Assembly: GCA_947623455.1 (NCBI GenBank)
Contig: OX392538.1
Coordinates: 36,998,001 to 37,062,000 of the forward strand
Length of the DNA stretch: 64,000 bases
Direction of reading: 5' to 3'
From: Mimachlamys varia
Lineage: Eukaryota > Mollusca > Bivalvia > Pectinida > Pectinidae
Made by a program: the position numbers and the translations under genes. Each line of letters starts with the position of its first letter. The stretch's first letter is position 1. Of this stretch, positions 1-12,230 are shown piece by piece. Under the pieces are notes generated by a model. That model was not told the DNA's origin. It searched no databases and saw only the letters and a program-made list of their open reading frames with translations.

Positions 1-640
1 ATGTTGTACATCCATCGGTCATCTGGCATTAAGTTTTACTTGACAACTTCTCAGTAACAGAAAAGTCTAGGATCATGTTAATTGGCCAATTGCATGCTGA
101 TATAAATAGCTATAAAGTGTGTGAAACTGAATGAAATTTGCCCCTTTTCAAGGTCACAGGGTCAATTTTTTGAAATATTTAAAGGATTTCTGGATAACCA
201 AGAGGCATATGATGGTGATGTTTGACTTGTATCATGCCAAGATGAAGAGCTACCAAATAAGTTCGAATTAATGACTTTAACTTATGTTCAAGGTCGCAGG
301 GGTCAAACATGTTTAGAAATGTTAGATTTAAACAATTTCTTTGTAACCAAAATCTTTAGGATGGTGATACTTAACCAGTAACATGTTGGAATTTAGGTCT
401 ACCAAGTTTTAAATGAAAAAGATTCAGCCATTGTCAAGGTCACAGAGGTCAAAGATGTTAAAATCTTTTATCAAGATCTCTCAATGACTTTTTTCTGATA
501 AACCTAATGGATACAATGATAGGCCATTAGCAAGCTAGGATAAAGGGCTAACATTGAATTCTTCATTCCTTTTCTGATTCTCAAGGTCACGTATGTCATA
601 TAAATAAATCTGTAAATAGATGCTTTTGAATCAAAGACTA
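1..640. repeat. Diverged tandem repeat of about 145 bp carrying AAGGTCA motifs
   Basis: The motif AAGGTCA (or AAGGTCG) followed 2-3 bases later by a second GGTCA recurs at about 150, 290, 436 and 583. The spacing is 140-147 bp, with weakly conserved sequence between. No reading frame is supported. The copies are old, and similar motifs recur singly near 20650-20880. Confidence 0.55.
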
Positions 641-1009
641 ATACTTATTTTGTAACTGTATTTTAGTCCAATTTTAAATGTAAGATTATTACTAGGTGAG
701 AAATTCAGGTCATGCTGACCTGTTATGATCTCTAAATGACACCTCTCTATCCACACACTGTTCAAGGGGCACCACTCTCAATACTTAAATCTTAACTCAA
801 ATAAACACTGTCAAATGATCACTACTCTCTATACTTAAATCATGAATCAAATACACACTGTCAAATGGACACAACCCTCTAAACTATAAAATGGGACCCC
901 CCCCCTCAGTTAAAATATCTGTCAACATGGGGTATAGACAAAGAACTACACGAAGTAATTTGAAAGATGTTGAGAAAAGAATGTGACGCCTTTTCGAAGG
1001 ATGATGATG
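641..1009. other. No gene seen
   Basis: AT-rich sequence with short imperfect repeats (a CACACTGTCAAA-like phrase near 765, 805 and 850), a C9 run at about 898 and a GATGAT run near 1003. I see no coding potential. Confidence 0.4.
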
Positions 1010-1745
1010 ATGATGTTGGTGAAGCACAAAGACTGACGTTGAACATTTGGCTTGTAGATTTAAGTACTAGTCCAGAAAACTCTATACCACCACCTCTATT
1101 CCGGTAAGTGAAGGAACATATTATCGACCTTGTGAATCGTGGTTGGATACAGAAGTCTGCCTCACCCTATTCCAATTCTATGGTATGCGTTAGAAAGAAG
1201 GATACTTCACTACGACTCTGCATTGATTATAGAGCCCTTAACTAGAAATCTGTACCCAGTCGACGACCCATTCTAAGAATTCAAGTTTCCTTGAACAGCC
1301 TAGGAGGGAACACATACAAACCACTAAGGATTTATAGAACCAGAGTGCAGACCCTATACCGCCTTCATAACTCTATGGGGACCTAACATTTGGAAGGTGG
1401 ACGTAACGTGTTAGAGAGGCTCAGGAAGACTGGCATTAAACTCAAGCCGTCCAAATGTCACTTATTCAGAAGAGAGGTAAGGTTCCTTGGATAGTTAGTC
1501 TCAGCGGACGGATGCAGGGTGGATCCTGAGGATATAAAGGCGGTGAGTATGCTGAAAGAGAAGCGACCCAGTACGATCGGTGAGGTTCGACAGTTGTAAG
1601 GACTCGTCGGATATTACCGTAAATATATGCCGGATTTCAGTAAACGTGCTTAAGTGCTGTATGACATGTTGATAGATGCAGAAGATACTACAAACAAGAA
1701 GAAAGCAAGCTTTCAACCAGGTCTTCAATCCACAATATCGGAATA
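1010..1745 (+). pseudogene. Ty3/gypsy-type reverse transcriptase remnant
   Basis: Conceptual translation in shifting frames gives recognisable Ty3/gypsy RT blocks. One block, about 1100-1245, has LVNRGWIQKSASPYSN followed by LRLCIDYRALN. A second, about 1405-1660, has [22 protein letters not shown] and LVGYYRKYMPDFSKRA. The segment between them, which should carry the catalytic YxDD box, is deleted or unrecognisable, and several in-frame stops interrupt both blocks. In this family the polymerase copies element RNA into DNA, so this copy cannot be functional. There are no LTRs, gag or integrase nearby. Family assignment is firm; exact ends are approximate. Confidence 0.8.
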
Positions 1746-1829
1746 TTTTCACTCAAAATCAAAAACTCATACCAACTTTTGGCATCCGAATATCTAATTC
1801 TCTAAAAAAGAGTTAAACATAACATAGCT

Positions 1830-3203
1830 AGGTTTACACTTCCAGATGTACCACCATGGCCTGCAAAAGCACCCGATATTAATTTCACACTGCATGAGTG
1901 GGCAAAAGCTAGCGCATTACTGGAAGAACACAAATCCTCCTTTCGGGAATGCATTGCGGTTTCCCTGATTATGTACAGATATATACTGATGGCTCAAAAG
2001 ATGATGAAAAAGTTGCAGCAGCATGCCGACTTATCAGCATTGTTCTTCAATTCGACTACCAGATGGCGCCTCTATTTTTCCTGTGGAAGCATGTGCCATT
2101 GATCTGGCACTTGACCGTATCGATGAACGCCGCATTGAAAGGGCAATCATCTGTTCTGATTCACTATCAGTGCTTCAAACTGTACAATCACGTGAATCCA
2201 AAACCTTTCTTCTCGAGTATATCGAACTGCCGAGAAATGTCAAATTGTATTTCTATGGATCCAAAGCCACGTGGACATAAAGGAAAATTAAAAAGTGGAC
2301 AAAGCTGCTAAAATGGCTCTAAACCTAGAACAAACAAATTTCTAGCTTCCATATACAGATATAAAGCCAATTATTCAGTCAGCCATCAAACATCAATAGC
2401 AACAAAAATGGATAACAGAGACTACAAACAAACTCTTTAAAACACAACCGACATTTAAACCATATCTGTCAAGTCAAAGAGATCGCAGAGTGGAAGTTGT
2501 CCTCTCGCGACTCCGAACCGGACATACCCCATGTGCGTCTGCTGAAAGGGGGAGATCCACCTTTATGCCACGCATCCGACTCGCCTTTTACAGTGGAGCA
2601 TTTTTTAATTGAATGCGTCAATTTAAACATATTTGTGAGAAGTACTTTCATGTCCCAGACATGAAAACGCTATTCAGCGTCGTAAATGTAGACATGTTTT
2701 TTGTTATATAAAAGAATTTAACAGAGTTTATTTGAGCTATGATTGAAGGACAGAGAGTGATGACCATTTGACAGTGTATATTTGAGCTATGATTGAAGTA
2801 TAGATAGTGGTGTCCATTTGACAGTGTGTATTTGAGTAATGATTGAAGTACAGAGAGTGATGATTTCACAAAATTTAACTGGCAATATTACAATCATCAT
2901 CATCATCATCATCTGACAGAATCATGTTGTTACATTTTTCACCGTTCCATAACCATTAATCGTTTTTGCTATTTTAATCAACCATAATCACCTTTGCATA
3001 GTTTTATACAAACACTTGTTTTATTTCCCCCCAAACATTTAAAGAGTCTTTTGCTAGTTGACTATTTTTTAAAATATAGAAGTCCCATTTTAAAATCTTT
3101 TTCGTCTTTTAATAAAACTACCATCTCGGATATAACAAAATCCGCTTGGCCCTAAATGACCATAGTTGTCGATGGGCCGTAAAACCCAAACAAACAAACA
3201 AAC
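1830..3203 (+). mobile_element. 3' part of an RNase H-bearing non-LTR retrotransposon (LINE), decayed
   Basis: From about 1950 the sequence encodes an RNase H domain: YTDGSKDDEKVAAA, then in another frame EACAIDLALDRI and ICSDSLSVLQTVQSRES. This matches the D...E...D spacing of LINE-encoded RNase H. About 2460-2700 continues with a C-terminal tail (RRVEVVLSRLRTGHT, then VEHFLIECVNF with mutations) typical of such ORF2 proteins. At least two frameshifts and several stops break it. The 3' end is clear: a stretch ending GATGGGCCGTAAAACCC followed by a CAAA tandem tail to about 3203. Upstream RT and endonuclease are missing, as expected of 5' truncation on insertion. An I/Nimb-like clade is plausible but not demonstrated. 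Confidence 0.75.
2730..2870. repeat. 50-bp tandem repeat, about 2.8 copies, in the LINE 3' region
   Basis: The phrase TTTGAGCTATGATTGAAG recurs at about 2730, 2780 and 2831 with similar flanks. A (CAT)n run follows at about 2893-2913. Confidence 0.7.
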
Positions 3204-3609
3204 TGTTCAACTTTTAACCACTTTTAATTTTGCCATACGGTGGGTGGTCCCACACAGGATGGGTATTACTCCAGTTGCAATCTGGCTAAGCGTTTTATTT
3301 GGGCAGTATGGCCATGCCATAGACAATATACCATTTCGTGTCTACTGGGTGTTTGAACTCGTGCTTGCCGATGCAAATGCAACTACATGTAGAGGTTTTG
3401 CATGTTATTTTGTTTTGTTTTGCTTGTTTATTTGTTGTACTTGATATGCTGACTTAAATGAACTTATCTTATTTCTCACAATTTTAATATCCCTTATAAT
3501 AATTGCTACACGAGTCGGAGGACACTGTACATCTCTTAAGTGGTTAAATGTTTGCACGTGTTTAGATTCTAAATGATGGATTGTTTTAGCAAGTATTTAA
3601 GGGCTTCTC
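3204..3609. other. No gene supported
   Basis: A short open frame overlaps the retrotransposon tail here, but it has no recognisable domain and begins inside the CAAA tail. I see nothing else. Confidence 0.4.
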
Positions 3610-4320
3610 CGCAGGATAGGGCAGTCTTCAGAGTTTAGCTGCTTCTCGTGTATCAGAATTAAGTCTAGTCACAATTAAGTCTAGTCACTTCCCGGGAGAT
3701 GTTTTCAATTTAGTTGCTTGTCTCAATACCTCACATCTAGAGTTTAGAGTACTTCTCAACTTTACCCATTATGGGGTCTAGTCGCTTCTTTCGAGACATT
3801 TCTGAGTCTTGCGACTAATTTCTCATCACTATCCACAACCATCGCACACAACGAGAGTCTAGTTGCTTCTCTGGAGACATTTTCAGAGTCTAACCTCTTC
3901 TCTACATATCACATACAACGTTTCTCAAGTATTGTCGCTTCTCTGGAGACATTTCCAGAGTCTAGCCGATTCTCTTTACACAACCCACAACCACCACTTT
4001 TGAGAGTCTAGTGGCTTCTTCGGAGACACTTTCGGAGTCTAGCTGCTTCTCTCAACTACCTTCAGCAAGAGACAAGTCACTTCTCTGGAGATATTTTCAG
4101 AGTCTAGCAACTTCTCGATCTTACACAACCCACAACTACCACCAACGAGTCTAGTTGCTTCTCTGGAGACATTTTCTGAGTCTAGCTGCTTCTCGAACCC
4201 ACAACTAGAGTCCAGTTGCTTCTCTGGAGACATATTCAGGGTCTAGCTGCTTCTCATTACACAATCCACAACCACCACGTAAATGAGAGTCTAGGTGCTT
4301 CTCTGCAGAGTATAGCTCCA
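3610..4320. repeat. Irregular tandem repeat built on GAGTCTAG(T/C)TGCTTCTC
   Basis: The phrases GAGTCTAGTTGCTTCTCTGG and AGACATTTTCAGAGTCTAGC alternate many times, interspersed with CACAACCCACAACCACCAC-like spacers. Unit length varies from about 45 to 110 bp, so this is a degraded composite minisatellite. Open frames inside it are by-products of the repeat. Confidence 0.75.
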
Positions 4321-4342
4321 ACTTCTTAGGATACGCATGTAT

Positions 4343-5280
4343 TAAAGGGTGTGTTTTTTTAGGAATCTTTTTTTTAGAATTTAGCTGTTTCGGTCTATAC
4401 CCCCTAGGTCTATGAATTACGAAGGGTTATTATATAATTAACGCTTGATTTCCATTACTTACTTCATTTCGATTGCAGCTTCTTGTAGCACAGTAGTCTT
4501 ATGTAGCTACTTGGTATTGTCTTGGTTTTTTTTGGAGCTGATCACTGGATTCTAGGATTTATGATATAATCTAGTTGCTTCTCTGGAAACATTTTCAGAG
4601 TCTAGCTGCTTTTCTTTACACTACTTACTACATGTGTCAACCTACGTCTTGGGGGCATCTTCTGAGTCTAGCTGCTTCTTTCTATATTACTCACTGCATA
4701 GTCTAGTACTTTTTTGTAGACATTTTCAGAGCCTAGCTGCTTGCTTTACATCATCCTGAGTCAATTTAGGGAAATTACTCTCAGCTTCTATTAGTTAACT
4801 TGTAGCACAGGAGTCTAACTGACATATTCCTAGCTTTAAAGGGTGTGTTTTTTTAGGAATCTTTTTTTTTTTTTAATTTAGCTGTTTCGGTCTATACCGC
4901 CTAGGTCTATGAATTACGAAGGGTTATTATATAATTAACGCTTGGTTTCCATTACTTACTTCATTTCGATTGCAGCTTCTTGTAGCACAGTAGTCTTATG
5001 TAGCTAGTTGGTATTGCCTTGGTTTTTTTGGAGCTGATCACTGGATTCTAGGATTTATGATATAATCTAGTTGCTTCTCTGGAAGTCTAGCTGCTTTTCT
5101 TTACACTACTTACTACATGTGTCAACCTACGTCTTGGGGGCATCTTCCGAGTCTAGCTGCTTCTTTCTATATACTCAATGCATAGTCTAGTACTTTTTTG
5201 TAGACATTTTCAGGGGCTAGCTGCTTGCTTTACCTCATCCTGGGTCAATTCAGGGAAATTACTCTCAGCTTCAATTAGTT
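4343..5280. repeat. Direct duplication of a segment of about 495 bp
   Basis: The block starting AAAGGGTGTGTTTTTTTAGG at about 4343 recurs at about 4838 with the same following text (CTAGGTCTATGAATTACGAA and onward), including GAGTCTAGC repeats. The copies differ by a few substitutions and small indels, for example in a T run and around the TCTCTGGAA phrase near 5090. Confidence 0.85.
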
Positions 5281-6565
5281 AACTTAGTTTGAATTAAAGT
5301 ATCTCTTGTAGCACAGGAGTCTAGCTGACATATTCCTTGCTTAGCTGACATATTGGCATATTGGCTTTTCCAAAGGTGTTCAATACCGGAGTCTAGTTTT
5401 ATGATATGGTAAGTACTATTTCTACTATTCGGCTTCATATGCTCCTTTACTTAGTAATGGACCTCTTATGAGGATAAGGCTATGAGTTTAAATTTTATAT
5501 TGTCATTCCTTTAGCATTTACGTTGTAACCTTGCTCCTCGGGGGCAGCTGAAGAGTTGATGGTCTTTTCAAGTATTAGGTTAATGGTTACGTATTCGCTA
5601 GCTATATATACACGGACCCTTGAACTCTTCCATCTTTTTATTACCAGTTAAGAACAGGATATTAAATTGAATGCATTGTATTGTATTAATGTATACCTTT
5701 ATTTACGTGATCTTCAAGAATGAAACTTTTTGTATTTATATGTATGGTTAATATAACAATTCCACGTGGTCTACTTCTTGGGGGCTCTCACTCATGCTAC
5801 ATCTTAGTTACAATTTGTATTTGTAACATTCTTTCGATTTGGACTTTTAATTTGGGGATTTATGCCCCCAATTAATTATTTGATTGTTTTGTAATTATAA
5901 CCAGTTTGTTGCGGGCTGGGGAGCACTCCTTAAGTCACGTACTTCTATTATCCTGTTTTGCTTATACTTTGTCACTTGCTTGAGATCGCTCAAGCGGGGC
6001 ATCGCCCCACTCCTTCTTTTTAGTTAAGGAATGTGTGTTTTTTCTTTAGCTTTAATAGATCTGTTGTAATATATATATTATGTTATTATTGTAGAAGGAT
6101 TAAGTAGCAGAGCAGCCCCTAAGAAAGCCAAAAAAATAGATAAATAACCTGAACAAGATACTTTAATCTGACTTAATACATTTTTAAACTTTCAATATTG
6201 TTGGTGTTGCGTTTAAAATTATCTTTACTGGCAATATCTTTTTGAATTACCTGAATTTATACGGTCATTAATTTACCCCAGTTTATTTTCTGTATTTTGG
6301 TTGCTTTATATAAAATGTAAAGGGGCCAATACTTGCTTTTGCTTTATTAGCTAATGGTGTAGTTAAAAAGATAAATTAATAAATTATTTTTACGAAACTA
6401 TGTTTTACTGTCAATTAAGCTTATCAGCTACAATTTCAATGACATCATCAATCTTAATGTACCCTGCCATTGCTAGCTATTTTTGCAGGCCATCCTCATA
6501 TTCGCAAACTCTCCCTCCCTTATCCCAGTAGAATTATTTGTTTCGTCCATCAAAACATTTGATTT
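5281..6565. other. No gene seen
   Basis: AT-rich sequence without a supported reading frame. It holds a TATATATA box-like stretch at about 5603-5610 and a short GC-rich hairpin (GGGGCATCGCCCC, about 5996-6008) in otherwise AT-rich DNA. I could not assign a promoter. Confidence 0.35.
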
Positions 6566-6569
6566 TCCA

Positions 6570-7625
6570 CCCTGAACATTACCATACCACATGCCAAACT
6601 GAAAGAACGTCTTCGGTCTCTCATTATGAGAGCTTTCTTTTCCAAGAAAGGTAAACGACGATACAAATACATGGTTGTGAGCTATCTTGGGGCATACTTT
6701 GTGAAAACACAACAAAAGCTAGATTGAAATATACTAAGGAAGATATAGTACGAATGATTGAATTCCTGGTTGACAATATCTTTGTTGAGTTCGGAGGAAA
6801 GATTTTCCAACAAACTGTTGGCATTCCAATGGACACTAACTATGCACCACTTTTGGCTGACTTGTTTTTGTTTTCATACGAGGCTGAACCTTTCAGGTAT
6901 ATCGATGATGTGTTGTCTATAAACAACAAGAAGTTTGCTGACCTAGTCGATCGTATATACCCTACTGAACTTGAGATTAAAGACAACTGACTCTCCTACA
7001 TCAGCTTCTTACCTCGATCTTTACTTAAACTATGACAAACAAGGGCAACTTCCTACTAAGCTGTATGATAAACGTGACGATTTCGATTTTCTGATCGTGA
7101 ACTTTCCCTTTCTTGATAGTAACATCCCTGCTTCTCCATCCTATGGTGTTTACATGTCGCAGTTGATTCGTTATTCTATGGTTTGCTCTGAATATGGCGA
7201 TTTTTGTGATAGATGTCGACTGCTGACGAAAAAACTTACGGCACAGGGATTCGAGAAATGCAGGTTGATGAAGACTATGGGCAAGTTTTATGGTCGCCAT
7301 CTTGATATCATCGAGAAATATTCTGTATATTTGTGTGATATGAAGATGGACGTTTTTGAGTTTGCTTGTTAGTGTGTTTACTTGTTGTAATGACAATGAT
7401 GACTCGGTTTTCATTTTGAGGATTGATGCTTACTTGGATGTGACCAATATTTACATGGCGGGTGTCGTCGATGAAGCAGAAGACGCTTACTCTTCCGGAA
7501 TATCTGGTCTTATTCTCTTGTGCTTTTACGAGAGTCTCCATGTAAATCTTTCCTTTGTTCCAATTTTGCCCCTAGTTTAATCGATTTTGAGTTCGGATTA
7601 TGGTTTTGTTGACGCTTTGGTATTC
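6570..7625 (+). pseudogene. Penelope-like reverse transcriptase fragment, copy 1
   Basis: The reading, in three frames, runs from ITIPHAKLKERLRS (about 6575) through KRRYKYMVVSYLG, then FGGKIFQQTVGIP (about 6795), LLADLFLFSYEAE, and the polymerase box FRYIDDVLSINN (about 6893). It continues to YLDLYLNYDKQ, DKRDDFDFLIVNFPF, YGVYMSQLIRY and a stop near 7370. The usual MGTNCAP segment is altered (G to D and C to Y), and a stretch between YEAE and FRYIDD is lost. A conserved 3' non-coding tail (GGCGGGTGTCGTCGATGAAG onward) ends at GGTATTCTCTG, about 7625. I assign it to Penelope-like elements from the order of RT blocks; this is tentative, and no GIY-YIG domain was seen. Related copies lie at 12231, 17981, 19537, 46661, 60304 and 63905. 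Confidence 0.7.
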
Positions 7626-10600
7626 TCTGATTTTTTTTGTAGGAGTAGATTCACTGTTTTTGTCCTTTTCTATTACAAGCATTCTATTGTATTCACTTGT
7701 CATTGATTGCATATATTTAATTGTCTCACTTGATTCCTTACATCGTAGTTAATAGCATGTCAATCATTATTAAATGATTAGTCAGTATATGTTTAAATGT
7801 CATTCACAGTCTTGATGCATTTGTAAGTTTTTCTATAGATTATCAATCTAAGGAAGACAATCGGGTTTTCTGCATAATGTCAATATAAGAGAGACGATCG
7901 AGTTTTCTCTGGATTGTCAGTCTAAGGGAGACGACTAGTAATACTGTAGCTTGTCTATGTAAGGGAGGCAATCCATGTTTGAATTAGCTATAATATTATA
8001 CGGTCATTTATTTACATGTACACCAGTTTATTTTCTGTTTTTTGATTGCTTTTATAGCTGATGCAATTAGCAATTAAATGTAGAAGGCCAAAATACATGT
8101 CTTTGTATTATCAGGTACCCGTGTAGTTAATATGCCCGAGTACGAGAAAAGTTGCATGGATACGGGCCTTGCATTTTTTTTTTTTTTTTGTCAATCATGA
8201 AATGTTCAGTGATGCATTTCCAATTAAGTTAAAATTTCTATGGTAAAAAAAAAACGCAATCGATACAATGTCCACAATCATAACCAAAAGCGCTATCATC
8301 CGCGACAGGCGAGAACGGCTGGTGGTATATTGCAAAATTGATTATTCCCTTTACAAATGTTGTGGTTTCAAAATTCCCCGACGTATTTTTTGATACGGTA
8401 TTCAGCTTTGTTTAACTAAGGACAAATGTTGTTGTACCTCTGCGTGATATTTGTATACAAACGTGTAGTATTTTTATTGCTATTAAAAACAAAATTATAA
8501 ATCGTTAAGCTTCTAAAAAATAGAAGTGATGCAATTTTTTTTCAATAAAATTATTTTACTGAAAGAACACATTTTCTCTCTGTGGCCATGTTTCAGACAT
8601 TTATGCTACCTCTTGTATGGAATAAAGACCAACTAATAGTACCTGCCAAATGTGGCTATGATTGATACTAAAAGTAAATATAAACGTATGTCTATGTCTA
8701 AATTCTTATTCCTGACATATAGACAGGATTCATTATGGAGAATTTTTTGTTGGCGCTATTTTTAACCATTAGTATTAAAGCCACGTTCCCAGATGCTTGT
8801 ATAAGTTCAGCGATGCATTTCTGATTAATGACGAAGCCAACTACCATAAAATTCTGTAGGATGAAAGGTATCTCCTATCCCCGTCACGGGGAGTCAACCA
8901 AGCATGGCATCAATATGGTAACAAGTAACGGATGATTTGAATAAACGTTGTTTTTATCATAATGGTAGTTTCACACGAAAGGGTGTATCTCTGTACGCCA
9001 ACATTTTTAATTTGCCTACAGGGTAGTTTGTTGTGATAGGGATTATAGTCTTTTTCTTTAAAGTAGTCTCAGTTCCAACAGGTAAACAGACCTGTAAAAG
9101 TTACCTGTTGGTACTCAGGCACAACTATAACAAAAAGGTTCATCATAAAATTATCTTCACAATACTTTTTTTAATCAGCAATATTTAATTGTGTAATACA
9201 TAATGTAAATATTATAATATTTGTAATTATTAATTAAAATTAAATGCTAAGATCCTTTCTAGGAAAAAAAACACTTTTCAACTCACCATAGAATTATTTT
9301 ATGACTTTTATTCTTAATTTTAAAAGATACTGTTACAAAAATAAAAAATTATATTTTTGTATATAATAGGTGATTAAAAATCTATTAAGTTTTGGTGATT
9401 GATTTTTATAGGTTCTAAATACAAATTAATATCAAAATTACTTTTCCATATGAGGTTTTCTATGGTAAAACGGTTTGATGAAACGTTCTTCATGATAACT
9501 ACATTTTATTATGAAATGGTACGTGCCACTGTCGCAATGCGTACAAACCCTATTAATTCAATGTATTTATTAAACTGTCCCATTTCAATATTCAGTTATG
9601 AGACGACAATCTAATTTTTGCGATTTATTTAAACAAATAGGTTTTTTTAAAATATGGTTTAAGACCAAAATTACCACCGATACATTTTCAAAGTGAACAT
9701 TTTTATGATACGTTTATATAGCCTATACATTGTTGTTGAAAAATATCTGTCATTCTATTTAAAATAATGATTAATGCATTACCTTCATTCCCTGTATTTT
9801 CTGTTTGCTACACATATCCCAAACCTACCGCATTCTGAACAATTCGTTCCTATATTATCTTTCAGTGCCCTTTTCATCCATTTTATTGTAACATGTAGTT
9901 ATCTGAATTTTTAACTTTAAGGAAATATTTGAAAATTCAAAGCTTTCGAATAATATTTCTCTTTATTTCTTCAATATATGGTTATCTCTGGATTGTATAT
10001 GTTATGTACAATTAAGTGCTGATAACACATTTCATTTTTTTTTTATTTCTTTATATCTGTATCCTTGTATTTAAGAAGAAATCAAATTGTACAATTTAAT
10101 GCATATGTAGTGCTGACTGACCACAATTAAATCCCAGGTAAGGCGAGTTCACAGATAAATCACAGGTAAGGTGAAAAGGGCAGTTTATATGAAACAGTAT
10201 ATAATTAACTTCCCATTGTTTCCAAAAACAACACCAACCTATTGTTAAAACAAATGTTGGCGTTCGGAGAACACACCACACGAAAATATCTCCTTTTTAT
10301 AACTTTATATATTTATTACATTTTTACCAGTGAAATATCAGAAAGTATCAGCTTGATAAAACTTATATATCATCACTAGTGATGATATAATTTCGGTCCG
10401 ATATCAATGCGCACTATTGTGTACTATTTATTTCGCTATTCTAGAATCAAATCATATAAAGTAAGGAAATTAATAGATATCTATTATGAATATACTTATA
10501 AAATATATTTTGAACAAAAAAAAAACCTGCATCCTGTGGTATATTAATATTCTATAAGCCTTAGACACTCCGCACCGATCAGTTGGAACCGCAAATTTTA

Positions 10601-10784
10601 AAAATGAAACCAGACTTTTTGGAATTTCGAAAAATTCAATGGTTTCCCAATAAATAATAATAATAATGCACAATATTTGATATAGCGCCCTATCTAGCTA
10701 GCATAAGCCACTCTACCCCTTTACAGTACATATATATACAATTCTTATACAATCAATACAATTAACACATACAGTTCTATCATA
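7626..10784. other. Long AT-rich non-coding stretch of duplication unit 1
   Basis: I find no supported gene. Present are poly(T) runs (about 8177), a short hairpin CCAACAGGTAA / TTACCTGTTGG at about 9075-9112, and a perfect 22-bp palindrome centred on CACTAGTG near 10377. All recur in unit 2. Confidence 0.5.
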
Positions 10785-11148
10785 TACAATCCTGAGGAGT
10801 TCGCAGGAGCTGCCTTATCAGGCGCTAACTACTTGTCGTATACCACCTGGCTATTATCTCCATATGTGTGTGTATGTATGCGTGTGTGCTGGTGATGAAT
10901 TGTGTTCTGTTTGTAGTGGGACCGTGTTTCCAATGGCATCTTTTATAGTGCCACCTCACTTGAATGCTACATCACAGATACTGCAACACCCACCCCAGAC
11001 CATTTTATACTCCACCTGGGTTGTTCGAGTTGTGTGGGCAGGAGAAAAACACTTTCTCAGAATGTTTCATGCCAATGACGATTAAGGGGATCGAACCTCG
11101 GCCGCCTGCATGGAAGGCCGGAATGTTAACCACTCGAACAATCCGCCC
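10785..11148 (-). mobile_element. tRNA-derived SINE, copy in unit 1
   Basis: Read on the minus strand from 11148, the sequence has a tRNA-like head: an A-box-like GTTCGAGTGGTTAAC, then a B box GAGGTTCGATCCCC at 11085-11100. These are the internal RNA polymerase III promoter signals of SINEs. A body of about 290 bp follows with a CACACA-type run. The 3' end is set by eye. Open frames here are not real genes. Confidence 0.7.
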
Positions 11149-11320
11149 AACTATCAAATATATTTTCCCTCGTATGGCAGATTTTAAATATATTTTCACT
11201 CGTGCTACTACGAAGCCGATAAGGACCACTAGAAAAATAAAAATTCTTGTAACAAGAAAATAAATCAATTTCTTTCTCGTAATTACGGTTTTCCTTCTTG
11301 TTATAACGAGATTGTTTCTA

Positions 11321-11473
11321 GGAAGTTTAGAGTAATTTTACATTTTTGAGGGGTTTAGATCAATTTTCGATAAAAAAAACCCCTCAATGGTCATAAAGGC
11401 TACCGTTGAGGGATTTTTTTTTATCGAAACTTGATCTAAACCCCCCAAAAGTGTAAAATTCCTCTAAACACCC
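11321..11473. mobile_element. Palindromic MITE, 153 bp, TA target duplication
   Basis: The left arm GG(A)AGTTTAGAGTAATTTTAC pairs with the right arm GTAAAATTCCTCTAAACACCC. The arms are about 65 bp and enclose a short loop that includes CTCAATGG...ACCGTTGAG. TA flanks both ends (11319-11320 and 11474-11475), fitting a Tc1/mariner-type non-autonomous element. It has no coding capacity. Confidence 0.75.
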
Positions 11474-12230
11474 TAGTTTAGGTCTAAATCTAGCTGTAAC
11501 AAATGCTCAGGCTCCTGTGCCTCAGAGAGCATATTGTCGTTAATGGGGCATTCCGCAATTTCGAAATACTACATACACATATCAAGTGGATATTCTCATT
11601 GACTTTTCTCAAGTGACCTATTCTGATCACTTTCCGTTCGTCGTCATGCATTTTGCTTGAACTGTTTACACCTTCGACTTCTTCTCAAGAACCAGTGGAT
11701 GAAATATTTTCAAACTTAGCCAAAATAATCCTTGCTTAATTCCTGCACCTACCCCAGGGACCAGGCTTGGGCCCCAAGGAAAAAAAAACAATATCTAAAA
11801 AATCTTCTGCTCCAGTACCCCCAGGTCATCCGTTACCCCTCAGGGAGCTTATAGTTTATATAGTGAAATAACACGTTTAGGTATATTTACAGCCCCCCTC
11901 TCAGCAACGAAGTCAAGGTGGTATACTCGAATCATGTTGTCCGTCTGTAGACACAATAATGTACCGGCTACTCATAAACTACGGAGGGAATTTCAATGAA
12001 ACTTTGTTGCAATAATCTGTATTCATTTTAGATGTGCGTAATCTATATCAGGTTGAAATGTTGGTTGCCATAGTAAACAGGTAACTTAACTGCGTTTTCA
12101 GGGGGAAAGTATTGTCCAAAAACTCCTTATAAACCTGCAAACCGATGCAAGTGAAACTACACAGGGATATATGGACCATGTGCAAGCAGAGCAGAGCATT
12201 TTTCTGCAGACATTTTGGTTGCCATGGTAC
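11474..12230. other. No gene seen (unit 1 end)
   Basis: Non-coding sequence shared with 17223-17980. The phrase TTGGTTGCCAT occurs twice (about 12061 and 12213). The open frames in it lack any recognisable domain. Confidence 0.45.

Noticed and set aside
3166..3444. 92-codon frame beginning in the CAAA retrotransposon tail
   Set aside because: The start lies in transposon tail sequence and the peptide shows no domain.
10864..11268. Overlapping open frames on both strands with a duplicate at 16637-17123
   Set aside because: They lie in a SINE and its flank; conservation is due to the segmental duplication, not coding.
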